This document shows, piece by piece, positions 1-11,937 of a stretch of 64,000 nucleotides of DNA. Made by a program: the position numbers and the translations under genes. This DNA comes from Anisakis pegreffii (Eukaryota; Nematoda; Chromadorea; Rhabditida; Anisakidae): assembly GCA_035041965.1 (NCBI GenBank), contig JAPYMA010000381.1:278577-342576 (forward strand), in the 5' to 3' direction. The notes under the pieces were generated by a model. That model was given only the letters and a program-made list of their open reading frames with translations, was not told the DNA's origin and did not search any database. Each line of letters begins with the position of its first letter. Position 1 is the first letter of the stretch.

Positions 1-786
1 TTATGGATTAAATAAGTACGCATCCATCAATCTTAGCGACACATTGGTCCACTATTTCTCAGCCATCCAATCCACTTTTTATTAGTTTCACAAGAAATCA
101 ATAGAAGTTTTTTTGATTTTACTAAATCCGAACTTATTTTTCCCATACTGAGATTGAATTCTTTCAAATTATTTGAAGGAAAAGATTACAATTCATTTTT
201 TATTCACATGTTTGTGTGTGGTATAGAATTGATAACTCAAGTATGATTCATGCATTTTGCTAATGGATATCAGCTCACTTAAGTCTTCACTCATCTCAGT
301 TGGCTTTTGAGAAATTGTAGAGTATTTCCATAGTCATGATGACCTATTCATTCATTTGCATGTTTGTGGGATTTTATCCTTCAGCAGTTTTTGAGACTCT
401 CAGTTATACAATAATTCCTTCTAAATTTGAAATGAAATCGCTCCCTGTCCGATATTTCTGTTCTTCATTTCGAGACTCAGCTTTTGAAATCGATATCCCA
501 TAAGCTTTTCAGCATTTCAAAATCTGTTGTTCATATGCATTTTATGTTGTATGATGTCAGTGAAGTGGGAAATTCATCATCCCATCACAACAGAAATGAT
601 ATCACGTGAATATCATCAGTCAACATTGATGATACAAAAAAAATCAACAAGAGTTATAAAACATACTAAATGAATGTTTGTATTGTGCTTGACAGTGAGT
701 GACATTTGAAGCAATAACAGCGATGGCATTGATAATATTGACAATAAGAATACCTATAAATGTTGTAGAAATGGAATTTTTTAAAG

Positions 787-3700
787 GTCTGTACACGATG
801 TTAAAGCGACAGCATTAGGCGTCGAACAATCGCGTTTCAAAGCCGAACTCGATTTCGATGGACGTGCAATAACGGATAAATATATCACCCACTCATGCTA
901 TATACCAGCGTTAATTCAGGTTTGTTATCACTCCTTTTCGAGATAAACAAATTATTCATTGAAACTCATTGTCAGCATCATAGTGATATTCCTTAATGAA
1001 TAGCTGTGGATTATTAAAACCAGAATATTCTCTTATAAACCAACAACGGAATCAGTTAATCATCTGATCTCATGCAGTCACAGGTGTATCGAAGTGAACA
1101 TTATTGATTGCCATAGTTATGACGTTAATAGTTTTGTTGATGAATCATAAAAAGTAAAGCGAAATATATCCAAAAATACCAACTTTTATCATGAAATATT
1201 CATCTATGTACACTTACACATAGGTTTACTCATTTCATCTAGCTGCAACGTTTTCGGTTCATGCTCCATTGACAACAATCGTATTCTTTGAATGGTAGAT
1301 GTGAAAAATTATTTATGGAAACTTTGTTCAAAAATTCATTCATCTTGCAAGTAAGAAGTATTATTGTTATACGTATTTGTTCATTCAGAATAATGGACTA
1401 AAGTATTGCTTCATCTACGAAACATACAGCACTATTGTGCTAACATTATGATTCTTCTATTCAGAAACAGCCATTGTCTGCTTGTGAGCTAAAGGAATTA
1501 ATGAAATCGCATTTGAGAGTTGAAAAAAAAATTTTATAAATTCTGTTTTTTGTTACCGTCTCAGCTTCATATTAGAAGCAGTTTTAAAAAAAGTTGGAAT
1601 TTTTGTTTTCTGTTTGTGGAGTGCTGTAACTTATGAAAAAAAACTCAGTTTTATTCTGTAATATTTTGAATTTCCGTCTCATCCTGTGCAGAAGAAGCGT
1701 CCCTGCTGTGTTAAATTCTCTGACATTTACATTCAGAGAACTTATAAGTGACAGTCGCTGCATTTGAAAAGCATTCGTTCGGTCAATGAATTATGTTGTG
1801 TTCATGAAAGCATTCAATGAGTTGTGCCATTAATTCATAATAAGAGCACTATTTGCGTGATGTGCATCATGAGAAGTACTAATTTTTATGAGATCAATTC
1901 GGAAATGATACCACAGAAAAAATATTCAATAAGCATATAAAGTGCACGTTTAATGAATTAATGAATTCAGTTTGAATGATACCGTAATTGTTTTCTTTCA
2001 TTTTTTTTGAATACTGACTCGAAAATGTCATTTGATGAATCGTTCTAATTCAAGTTCAGAATATTTATGCGATGATTGATTATTTGAATCCACATTAAAG
2101 TTTCATCATATCCCCAATTTCGCTGTTGTCGTTATTAAAAAAATGATTAAAGGAGCAAAACTTCAATTCGTGAAATGTCAAATCATAGAGTTTCGCCTCT
2201 TCATTCGCTCGTCATCGTCTAATACTCATCTAATCACCGTTAATTGGCTTCGTATAGCCATCATCAAAACGACTGATTGCGCTTCGCAATAGCAGACAAC
2301 GTGCGAAAATTCGCAATGAATTGTGATAATGAATCGTAGATGGATGATAGAATTGTGCTCGGATAGGATTGGGCACGGCTTAGAGGATGGATAATTCATC
2401 GATATCCTCTTAATTCTGTCGAGTTTTTTGCGATTGCAAAATCGAATTGGGAATTGCTGAAAAAAGGCGATGAAAAATCGGTCAGAAAAATTCATTCAGC
2501 GAAATTTGATTTCAAGTGAGTCTCAGTCAATCGACCTTGAGTGCTTTAAATAATCACTGGTGACGAAATTTCGGTCGTTCAACACAAATAATGTTGAATC
2601 TGTGAATCTTTGCAGTATTTTTGAGAAGATTTTGTTATCATGGTGCTTTTTTTGAACGTTTTTGCGCATTGCATTGAAATGAGATTCGATTCGAGAGGAT
2701 GCAAATTGGAATAGGGAAAAAGTTTGAAAAAGGTGTGAAGTGTGGAAGAAAAATGAGAAGAGATTCTAGACTTTTTATTGAGCAAGTATGGCATTTAATG
2801 CTGACAAGCGGCATCTCTGACATATCCGTTCGTTGATTCACATGCGAAAATGACATTCAGATGATTGAAGAAGTTCTGCTTTAAATTAATCTTGAGGCGT
2901 TTAATGTGATTCATATGTTGCTTACATATTGCACTTTTATGTATCTCAAACAGAACTTAAACGAAGAACGAAACAAGTGATCTTGTATGGAGAAAAGCAT
3001 TTAACATCGGCCCTTTACGGCATTGATGACAGTGTTTCGAATATCGAAAATCTTCATTTTCATTCGAAACTCACTTTAATCTCATCGTCAGTGTGGAAAA
3101 AAACAACGAGCATTTTGCTAGTTTTGAAATGATCATCCATTTAGAGCGAAGCGGTTTTTCGTCGATAGTCAATTACTTTTAATTAGTTTTTTTTGATCTC
3201 TGCATTCAGCAAATTGTTCAGCAGTTAACCTTTGAAAACCGAGAAAATTGTTTGGGAAAATTTTTAGTTATTTATTCGCGATCATTTCTTACTCTCGTTT
3301 TTATCAAAGCAAAAACGTGCTACGGATTCACTTTTCGTTAATTATTCGGTGTGCCAGATGAAATCAAAACTCATGAAATGAACTGAGAATACAAATTATA
3401 ATTCCAGTTAATCCGGTGAATTTTCGCAAAGCAGCATATGTATCTGATATCGGAATGTCATACTAATGAGCCAAGTGAATTCATTCAATTAAATGAGCCA
3501 AGTGGATTCATCATGTTAGATTATTTCCTTTTTTAAGCAATCACAAACAGCTGTTTCAAATTAGTGCAGTTAGTTTCGTACAGCTCTCTTTAATTTGATC
3601 CTTTCTTATGCCAATCACATCTACCCTCACACATCTACAATCACACTTTACTTATCATTGCCTGTTATTTTGTCCTGAACTATTAATTTGAAACACCATC

Positions 3701-6700
3701 ATAGGACACAATAACATCCTCAACAACAACTTAACCATTCAAACGCCTTAAGCATTTTTGCTCTCCAACAAAAAAGGTTAAGTTGAAAAACGAAAAAAGA
3801 CAACAGTATCGGATTGGTGGAGCAAAGAAGGTGAAAATAGAGATGTATTCACCAACAGTTATAAAAGAATACGCTTGGCTCGGAATCGAAAGTCCAATGT
3901 TTTTGGTCTAAACGAAAATTTGGAAATTGGAAATATTACACGTCTGGTCAGGAACTTAAGGTAGACCGTCGAAGGCAAATAGATCTGATCGAAAAATTGC
4001 CGAAAATGTATTTGTATAATCTGAACAAATTTTATGCTTAACAGATCCGTTCTAAACATCTAACAAGATTTTACCCTACTATTTATATGTGAAATTTTAC
4101 TTTTGCCATTTTGAAATCTTCGTTTTTGTTGGTTTCAATCATGAGGTTGCTTTGTTTTGTATCACCACGATGTGAATCTCATTGATCAAAGTCAAGAAAT
4201 TGTAATCTTTCAAATGCGGTCGCTTTGGAAATACTCAAAAAAAAGTTGGAAAAAGAAAACAAAGGAGAAAATTTGGAAAGAATTAACAGCACAGCAAATG
4301 ATTGAATGTCTGAGTTAGAAAAAAAGTGACAAAACTTTTTGAATGTTTCCCATTCCTCATCAACAAGCAAAGTGGAACATTCATCATAGACATTCGCCAT
4401 GCATAATAATAATAATACTTTTAAAGTATTATAGAGATAATAATAGTAACAGCAGTAAGAATAATAACAATAATTTGATAAATGATGAAGTGCAGTTGAG
4501 TTAGGTTCACTTGTTAAAAAAGCAATTCTGATTGCAAAAAAAAAGCAACATGTAGCAGGATAACTCTGAAGCTATGGGCAGATTGTCAAATGTTAAACAA
4601 CATGTTCTCATTATAAATAACAATACATTTTCTATCTTATAAGACACTTTTTGTAACATGGAAGTGCAAAATTATTCACTATCAAATGCAATTCATTATC
4701 GCGCGTGCTTCTATCAGTTAATCCCCGTAAATCTCATTGTATCGCTGATTCATGACTGTCATTCCAATCGCTTTTAGAAGGAAGTTGTAATATGCAATTT
4801 CCGATTTGAATAATCTGTATTTAGACAAGTGCATTATAACTGATAATAAATGATGAGAGATATGCTCTAGTGATCGTGCTCCATTAAGTTGGATATATTG
4901 CACTTGAATCGTACATGTGATTAATCGGGGACATTTGTTACTGAGAATAAGTATAGTCAAAAGTATTACGTGTCTTTTCGTGTTCATGTATGCGGCCTAT
5001 TCTTGTTATATGGCATATTTTATCCGAGAAAATTTGTCATGTGTCATTTTGTTGAGTGATTTACAGTTGCGCTGCATGAAATTCGATTGAATTAGAGAAG
5101 TTTAAACAGAAGAAACTAATGCAAAGATACTAATGAAAGCTTAAATATCTTCTTTGATTGCTGTAGATTGAGTCTACGGTTATGTGCATGCATCTCATCC
5201 CATTCGAACGAAATGTTCTTGTTCGTTTTTTGTGGGTAGCTGTTGTTTAAGTGGCACTTACTAGAATGAAACTGGAGCATGTGCTCGTTCATTTGTTCCT
5301 AATCGGCAGAAAAAGTTGTAGCAAACAATTTTGGTATCATTTATGACATGAGATTGAATCTTATTTAAAGGAATTATTGTGATGCATATATTCTTATTCT
5401 GTGCTTTTCAATTCAGTTCCTATTGAGGCATCAACATATTATGTTGAGCTTGTAAACCATTTTACATCAGATAATGTGACTATTGAGCGCACGAACTTCA
5501 ATTCAGTTAATGAATTCAAATAATGTAACGATAGTTACAGTATTTGAATGAAACATTGAGTGCAATAACATGTTTACATTGCAATAATGCTTTTTAAAAT
5601 GATAATGAGACACGCTAATTGGGAAGAATTTTTGCTGTGATTACGAAAGTAAATAGCTCAACATGAAATTCTGCCATTTCTTAGTGAAGAGCATCACTGG
5701 AAAACAATTTTTTTTTTTGGACAGTCACATTGGACATCTGTCTGCTGCAAATTGGTGTTATTAATTATGGGATATTTTGTTAAGTGTTCGAGACGTCTGA
5801 TCGTGAGTATTATTTAATTCAGTGATGTCAAAAGAGATGGCATTCGAATTCATCATCACAATATTTGTTGTGTCAACCACAGATCAGCATATTCCATTTT
5901 ATTTTATCAAAAAAATATCTTCATCATTATAAGTGCATTCAACAGTTCATTTAGCAAATAATTCTGATCGAAAACGTTGAAATAAAATAATGATGTCATG
6001 AATACATTTTCTAGTCATTTTAAGATCAATGAGCCAAACATCCGCAAAGAGGTATTATAAGTGTGGAATTTATGAGTTCATAGAAAAGAATAAATACGCA
6101 ACAATATCAAGTTGTCAAATGAATCCATTCGTTTCTCTAGTCTCCTCTCATCTTCTTTCAACAGAGTTTGACGAATGAGGCAGCTGATCACTTTTAGAAC
6201 TATTAGCCACTTGTATTGGCCATATTGAATTCATCTACCCTTTTCTCTTCGCATTCAGTATTATCATCACGATAATGTCTTGAGTGATGTTGGTTGGGAT
6301 TCATTGAACGTTGTCGTTGAACAGAGATCGCAATTGAATTTTGAAAAACATCGAAGAATTGATTTGACAATTGAAGAATTCATACGACTACAACAAAATC
6401 ATCAGTGTGAATGTGATGCAGCAGCACAATCGATTGAATATTGATTATGTTCCGTTTGAGAAAAATATCACTTCGAGTAAATATGAGCCAACTAACCTGA
6501 CAGTAGGAAAGATTAGAAAAAAGAAATAAATTGTGGTAATTTACAGGAGGCACGTGCGATAAATGATGAGGAAAGTCTACGTGAATTTATGGCAGATCAT
6601 GGCGAGAAAATAATCGATCAGTTGGGTGATGAAGTGGATCGAATTGAGGACGAAATAACAGCAGCACATCCAGATATTGTGCATGTCGACTTAGAAGCGC

Positions 6701-6705
6701 TTTAG
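787..6705 (+). CDS. SLC30A9: Zinc transporter 9 (ZnT9), C-terminal two exons; gene continues off the left edge
   Basis: Two exons are visible: 787-919 (enters with one base of a split codon, after an acceptor ending AAAG) and 6547-6705 (acceptor TTTACAG, stop TAG at 6703-6705). Together they read SVHDVKATALG...FKAELDFDGRAIT, then EARAINDEESLREFM, HGEKIIDQLGDEVDRIE and the terminal HVDLEAL. This closely follows the cytosolic C-terminal domain of the SLC30A9 cation diffusion facilitator (human: YDVKAT, FKAEVDFDGR, HGENIIDTLGAEVDRLE, HVDLEIL). ZnT9 exports zinc from mitochondria; its membrane helices must lie upstream, outside the window. I found no further exon in 1-786. The 5.6 kb intron between the exons is much longer than most introns here. 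Family assignment is firm; the acceptor at 786/787 is supported by frame only. Confidence 0.92.
920..6546 (+). other. Long intron of the ZnT9 gene
   Basis: Donor GTTTGT at 920, acceptor TTTACAG ending at 6546. All open frames inside are short, AT-rich and without recognisable family features. I see no nested gene, tRNA or transposon remnant. Confidence 0.8.
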
Positions 6706-6706
6706 A

Positions 6707-6726
6707 TGGTCGTCGTCGTCGTCGTA
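6707..6726 (+). repeat. Short (GTC)n/(CGT)n microsatellite in the ZnT9 3' UTR
   Basis: About six GTC units start directly after the ZnT9 stop codon at 6703-6705. They are untranslated in this model. Confidence 0.8.
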
Positions 6727-6840
6727 TCTCATGTCTGATTCATTGTTTATTCATTTATTTATTTATTTGTATACCTTTCATTCTGTATATTTCATTTTTA
6801 CTTATTCATATGTTCCTGAAAACAATTGATGAATTAGTAG

Positions 6841-6892
6841 CATTATTATTATTTTGTTTTTTATTTATTTTATTATTATTTTATTACCGTTA

Positions 6893-6926
<34 letters not shown>

Positions 6927-6950
6927 GTTATTATTATTATATTCATCTGT
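6841..6950. repeat. (TTA)n microsatellite, imperfect
   Basis: Roughly 110 bases of ATT/TTA repeats, purest from about 6893 to 6940, interrupted by TTTT and ACCG. The tract lies about 140 bases after the ZnT9 stop, in the 3' flank. Confidence 0.9.
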
Positions 6951-9160
6951 ATTGCATTAAAAAGAAAGAAATGAGGAGAACCAGAGTTGAGTTATATTAC
7001 TTGAACTTTTCCTAGCGCTACACTCGTACGATTAATATGCAGAACATAATACAAGTTCTTTTTGTATGCCAGTTCTGTCCTTATAGTAAAATACAATCCA
7101 TCTGATGTTATTCATTTCATTAACATTATATAAGCATTATTCTGGATTTTCTCACAGTTGTGTTCGATATTATTTTTGTAGCTATATGGTTGGAGTTGTT
7201 AGTGTTGTTGTTATTATTAGTTGAAATGTACTTTTGAAAATGTGATAATACTTTAGAAATCAGCTGAGCTGGAAATTTGCTATGGATCTATGAAAAATTT
7301 TGTTTTCATTTTCATTCGAAAACATTCTTCTTCTTTGTTTTCTTCTCCCGTCGTATTTTAATGTGATTGCACTGAGCAATTGAAGTGGAAAGCTGTTGCA
7401 GGTGCAGAATTCGCAATGAAATATTTGCACGAAAATGAAATGAAATGAGGAGATGAAGAAGATGAATGACAATGTCTATTGATAGTTGTGCTATCGACAA
7501 GAGATTCTTTTATATGAAATGTTTCTGAGACAATGCTATTGCCTTGAACGCGTACCTACTTAATGCGTAACGAAAAGTATTCATTTGATATGCAAGCTTG
7601 ATAAATTGAGAGGATTTATATTTTTTGGAATATCTTTAGAATGAGTTTCTGTTTTTTGGGCAATAAGGGCTGTCGTTATCGACGATTAATTTGCGAGCCG
7701 TTCTGGAATGTTTTTGAAATGTATTCGAAAAAGAAAAATGTTATTGCTGGAAGAGGAACGTTCGAATATTTGAAATTACAATGAAATTCTTCAAATGATT
7801 GTTGTTGTATTGCGTGTGTTTTTGTGCATATGCATATTAATACTAATAGCTGATTGATACTCATCGATTTATTTGTTTGTTTCTGCGTTGTGTGGATTTA
7901 TTGCATTGCTTTGTTTTTATTTGAGATGACTATAAATGAAACGAGATGAATGATAAACGACTCATCAGCATTATCGATTATTTGTTTGGTTTTTGATTTC
8001 TAATTGATTTATTACTGGATGAACGGCCTTTAAAAATTATCGTTATTGATGTGCAAGAAGAAGTAAACTTGTGAAATTCGTTGATTTTCTGCTATTGTCT
8101 ATTTATTTGATTGATAAAGATGATTCTTTGATGTGCCTGATATGATGCTAATAAATGATCTACTTGTGATCGCTGAGCAATACAAACGAATTAAACTTTT
8201 TAAAAAATTCTTTCCTGCTCTATAGTTTTACTTTGTCCCATTATCTCAAAAGTCCCTAGGAACCAACCTCAAAAATGTTGGTTCATTGCTCTCAGTATGG
8301 TTGATTGTGGAACGAAAACGCTCAAGATTAATCACATAGATTGAAAGATACGAATCTCATACAAATTAATCTCGTAAAATAAGTTGCGAAACAAACTGAA
8401 GTGGACGTCATAACACTGGATGAATTTTAAGAATTTTTAGAAAAATAGAATATCACCATTGACTTAGCAAGCAATCGGTTAGCAATGAATGAATCTAAGA
8501 TCAAGCTACTGCAAAAACTATTGTTGCGAGACAAATTCGCTTATCAATCGAAAAATTTGATCAGCTTGAGGTGTAGACTTAAAAAAGTGAAATATTCGTG
8601 AATACAGAAGCATTAAAAGCACAAAATTGTTTGTTCATCAATAATCAACAATATATACGGAATGAGGTGTTTGTGTTCAATGTGTTAACGAAGAACGATG
8701 TTTTTGATCTTGCTTGTCCTAACCGGTTATGTTCTTAATTTAACTACTAATTGCATTTTTCTGTCATTTATTCACAAATTAAATTTTACGTTTCTATTTA
8801 TTCGTCATTATATTGACACACACACACACACATGAATTTGATACAAGTTAGCGTTTTGTCTGTTGAATCAACTCAATAACTCGCCGTTACTAATTTCATC
8901 TGATAATCGTTGCTCTCTGCTACTATCATTGCGATATCACAAGAAGTGCTTTATTTGAAAAGGATTATTCCTTCCACAATATCTTTCGTATTCTTCACTG
9001 AAATTTCCATATTGTTTTGTCAATATCTTATCAGCAGCTATTCTCGTATTGTTCCTACGTCCGCAACCTCATCCAGCCAGCTGTCCAATTGTATCTCCTA
9101 TTCGATCGCTATTGACTATATTTGTTTAGCTAGTTTAACGAACTGTATTCGTCGAAAATA
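6951..9160. other. Intergenic region between ZnT9 and the Ig-domain gene
   Basis: Same-strand intergenic stretch. It holds a 17-base (CA)n run at about 8816-8832 and otherwise AT-rich sequence. An open frame from 8910 to 9161 ends in a TAA that overlaps the ATG of the next gene by one base, but it has no ATG. No coding or RNA feature is supported. Confidence 0.6.
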
Positions 9161-10111
9161 ATGTCCAACAGCAATTATTTGACTAATGCGTTATCACTTC
9201 ATCAATGTGTCATACTAATGCAAATTGCTGTAATAATCAATGAACTGAACAATTTACCTCTTGCGGTCGCATCACCGATAATAATCTCTTCTTACCATAT
9301 TCCATCACAAGGCTCCATCTATAGTATTCCACAAGAAGGTCAGAGCGTTACGTTTAACTGCAATAAAACCGGTCAGCGTCGTGCGCTGTTCTGGATTCTT
9401 CCGAACGGTACACGTATCGATGTGGTTGATTCGGCCACAGATTCGAGTTCCGGCCCAATTTTTGCGCTGGCGACGCATCAGGACGGCAGCAATGCCACGT
9501 TCGGTTTGAACGTTTCACACAGTCAATTGGTGATTCCTGAAGTGCACAAAGGTATGGACGGTCGTTACGTGTGCGTCATGGAGGATGCTCAACAGCGGGT
9601 TTTCTTCATTCCATACGTGATATCCTCAATCAATTTCTCGCAATCCCTAATGGTGTCGTTATCGGTGGCTGTATGTTTCGCAATCGCATGCTTGTTGGTG
9701 CTAATCTTTGATCGATATTGTAAATCACTGTTGAGCGTGAAAATTTGTTGCTCAAATGGTGGCGGCGATAATTATGATCGCAATCGAAATCTTAGCAGCG
9801 ATCAGCTGAGTATCAGCGATCACACATCGCCAATTCAACAACGTAAACAACAACGCTTTGCGATGAATCACATGAATTTCGTTGTGGACGATGAAATAAG
9901 CACGAAGATGGATAGTAGCAGTCGATGTTCTACTGATAGCAATAATCATAACAGTGCTAGTATGAAAAGTGTTAAGGATACTGACACTTATAACAGTGGC
10001 AACAATAGTGACGATAATGACAAAGATAGACATGTCAGTAATTCGATCACAAACAGTACTGTTCTATCGCATGAATTGACAATACCTGTATCTGATTCAA
10101 TACATCTTTAA
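9161..10111 (+). CDS. Single-Ig-domain type I membrane protein, unassigned
   Basis: A 316-residue single-exon frame from ATG 9161. A hydrophobic stretch at residues 16-27 could act as a signal sequence. An Ig V/I-type fold is indicated by Cys67, the buried Trp78 (LFWILPNG) and the F-strand signature DGRYVC (Cys138). Several N-x-S/T sites lie in the ectodomain. One membrane helix at about 163-183 is followed by a basic stop (DRYCK) and a 125-residue Ser/Asn/Asp-rich tail with no domain I recognise. A pyrimidine-rich acceptor-like TAG ends at 9129, 31 nt upstream. GC is higher in the Ig part than in flanking DNA, as expected for real coding sequence. It is probably a cell-surface receptor or adhesion protein; I cannot name an ortholog, and an upstream exon cannot be excluded. 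Confidence 0.75.
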   Translation: MSNSNYLTNALSLHQCVILMQIAVIINELNNLPLAVASPIIISSYHIPSQGSIYSIPQEGQSVTFNCNKTGQRRALFWILPNGTRIDVVDSATDSSSGPIFALATHQDGSNATFGLNVSHSQLVIPEVHKGMDGRYVCVMEDAQQRVFFIPYVISSINFSQSLMVSLSVAVCFAIACLLVLIFDRYCKSLLSVKICCSNGGGDNYDRNRNLSSDQLSISDHTSPIQQRKQQRFAMNHMNFVVDDEISTKMDSSSRCSTDSNNHNSASMKSVKDTDTYNSGNNSDDNDKDRHVSNSITNSTVLSHELTIPVSDSIHL

Positions 10112-11205
10112 AATTAACGGCATGAACCTATTGTCTAATTGAAATTTGTTCTGTCCTTATATGTTAGCAGCGTATTCACTGACGTTTTGAAAACAGAAAC
10201 CTTTTTATTGCTGTAAGCGTTGACTGCTGATTTTGATCTCGAAATGTTTTGTGTTTTGGTCCATTCAAGTCATTTTATATATGCATTTATTTTGCTCACA
10301 TGTTTTCATTTCCGGTCGTCTATTCCGAATGAATCAATTTTACCTGAATAATATCTAATTGTAAGTATTTTTTGAAATGATAAAAACTGTTTCGCTTCTC
10401 AATCGCATATTCAATGTTCTATTGATAGATTATTCATATTAATGCTAATCAGTTCTGTTATCCGTATTATGACTTATCTTGAATTATCACTGAATTCTAA
10501 AACACGTCACAAACGTTAGTTTCTGTGTGTTCTAGCCATAAGCTAATTCATTGAAATGAGCACAAACGCAGCGTTAACAGTGCTGTAAGAAGGATTCAGA
10601 AAAATAATAAAAAGTTTAATATCAAGAAATAAGATGGCGTCAAGAGTTGTGAGTGCCAATTAATCGTATGAACTTGTTGCTAGTCAGTGAAGTTTGTCAT
10701 AATACGATAATCATAAGTCATAATCATAATCATATAATAAATGTTACGAACAAACCTTCCCATGAATAATGCGGCTATGAAATCGCTCACGATATTTTGT
10801 GTCATAATTGATTTATGACTGCGCGATTGTTGCACTATTGTTTCGTCGTTTGCAAAGCATTCATAAGTTATCACTCGAATAAATAATCCATTCGGTCATT
10901 GTTGTGTTGCATTCGATCACCTTTTTGATTATAATCAATTAATTTTCTATGCGAATCCGTCACAGATTAGATCAATCAATTGATTCCAATATGTATAATT
11001 GCAAAAATTAACATTGATGATAATGCAAACAAATTCAGTTCCATCACCATCAGCAGCAGCTGCAGCAGCCAAAATAAGGCACCAACTCAGTACAGAGTAG
11101 TAAGAGAAACGATTAGTATTGCATTAATGAATGACTGCGTTAACGTTATTTTCATGATTATCAGTGTTGCCACAAAATTCACAAGTATTGTTGCTGGTAT
11201 GACGT
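10112..11205. other. Convergent 3' region between two membrane-protein genes
   Basis: About 1.1 kb between two converging stop codons. A canonical AATAAA at 10606-10611 could serve the + strand gene with a UTR of about 0.5 kb. No further coding evidence is seen. Confidence 0.6.
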
Positions 11206-11937
11206 TCACGTATCGATCACGTGCCCAGTACCGTTTGGAAGCTTCACTTTTTTTGTTTCCAAGACGACCGATTTGCTGAGATTTGTAACCGTGCCGCCAA
11301 GCACCGGCACAGAAGCAGCAGTAGACATTCCCGGCACTTTACTCTTGTCTCGAATGATTGGTTTAATTGTCGTAGTCGAGCCTCGACGTCGGCTCGGTGG
11401 TTTGTTATCGGTGCCTCGACACTTCAACGGGCTACGAATAGTGGTCACAGAGGTTGAGTCAGTTGCAGTACCGCCACCACCAGCGCCGCCACAGCCATCA
11501 TTCGGAGTTGATCCCGCATCCGTGTCCGTATTCTGAACAATCGTTGCAGTAGCCTCAATATCTGCAGAGTTATGATGGCGTCGATGTGAGGCGGAATGCA
11601 TTAGACGGAACATTCGAAATTTTCGCGTTAACCACTTCAGAAACGACTTAATTGTGACCAGAAAAATGAAAGTACATAGAATCGCCGCGGTTCCAACGCC
11701 AACCATTGGATCGTAGTTGCGAAAGAAGTCCTCATTGGTACGTTCCGGATTCACGTCCATGAAATCACGCTTCTCAGGCACTTTACATGGTAACCGTGGC
11801 AGTTTTGTTGCGGATGGTGGCTGTGTTGGTGATGGTATTGAAGATGGTTGTATTGACGGGCTCGAGAATGATGAGGATGAAGCTTGTTGCGATGAGGAAA
11901 ATGCTAGCTGGGCACACCGCCGCATACGGCTACTCAT
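11206..11937 (-). CDS. Single-pass membrane protein of unknown family
   Basis: A 243-residue frame from the first ATG (11937, MSSRMRRC); the frame stays open a few codons further upstream but without ATG. The order is: basic start; Ser/Pro/Gln-rich stretch (about 15-45) with a run of serines; KLPRLPCK; one membrane helix at about 87-107 (GVGTAAILCTFIFLVTI); a basic juxtamembrane segment (FLKWLTRKFRMFR); then a low-complexity tail with GGAGGGG, PPSRRRGS and TIKPIIRDKSK. The GC content stands out from the surroundings, which supports coding. I recognise no family. It converges on the Ig-domain gene. An alternative is a terminal exon of a longer gene, because CTAAG just before the ATG could be an acceptor. 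Confidence 0.6.
   Translation of the reverse strand: MSSRMRRCAQLAFSSSQQASSSSFSSPSIQPSSIPSPTQPPSATKLPRLPCKVPEKRDFMDVNPERTNEDFFRNYDPMVGVGTAAILCTFIFLVTIKSFLKWLTRKFRMFRLMHSASHRRHHNSADIEATATIVQNTDTDAGSTPNDGCGGAGGGGTATDSTSVTTIRSPLKCRGTDNKPPSRRRGSTTTIKPIIRDKSKVPGMSTAASVPVLGGTVTNLSKSVVLETKKVKLPNGTGHVIDT

Noticed and set aside
8910..9161. Open frame ending in TAA that overlaps the ATG of the Ig-domain gene by one base, as in coupled translation
   Set aside because: It has no ATG (it opens on TTG), no domain, and termination-reinitiation coupling is not expected in this setting.
9752..10033. 93-codon antisense frame within the Ig-domain gene tail
   Set aside because: It is the shadow of AT-type low-complexity coding on the other strand; its hydrophobic Ile/Thr-rich product has no features.
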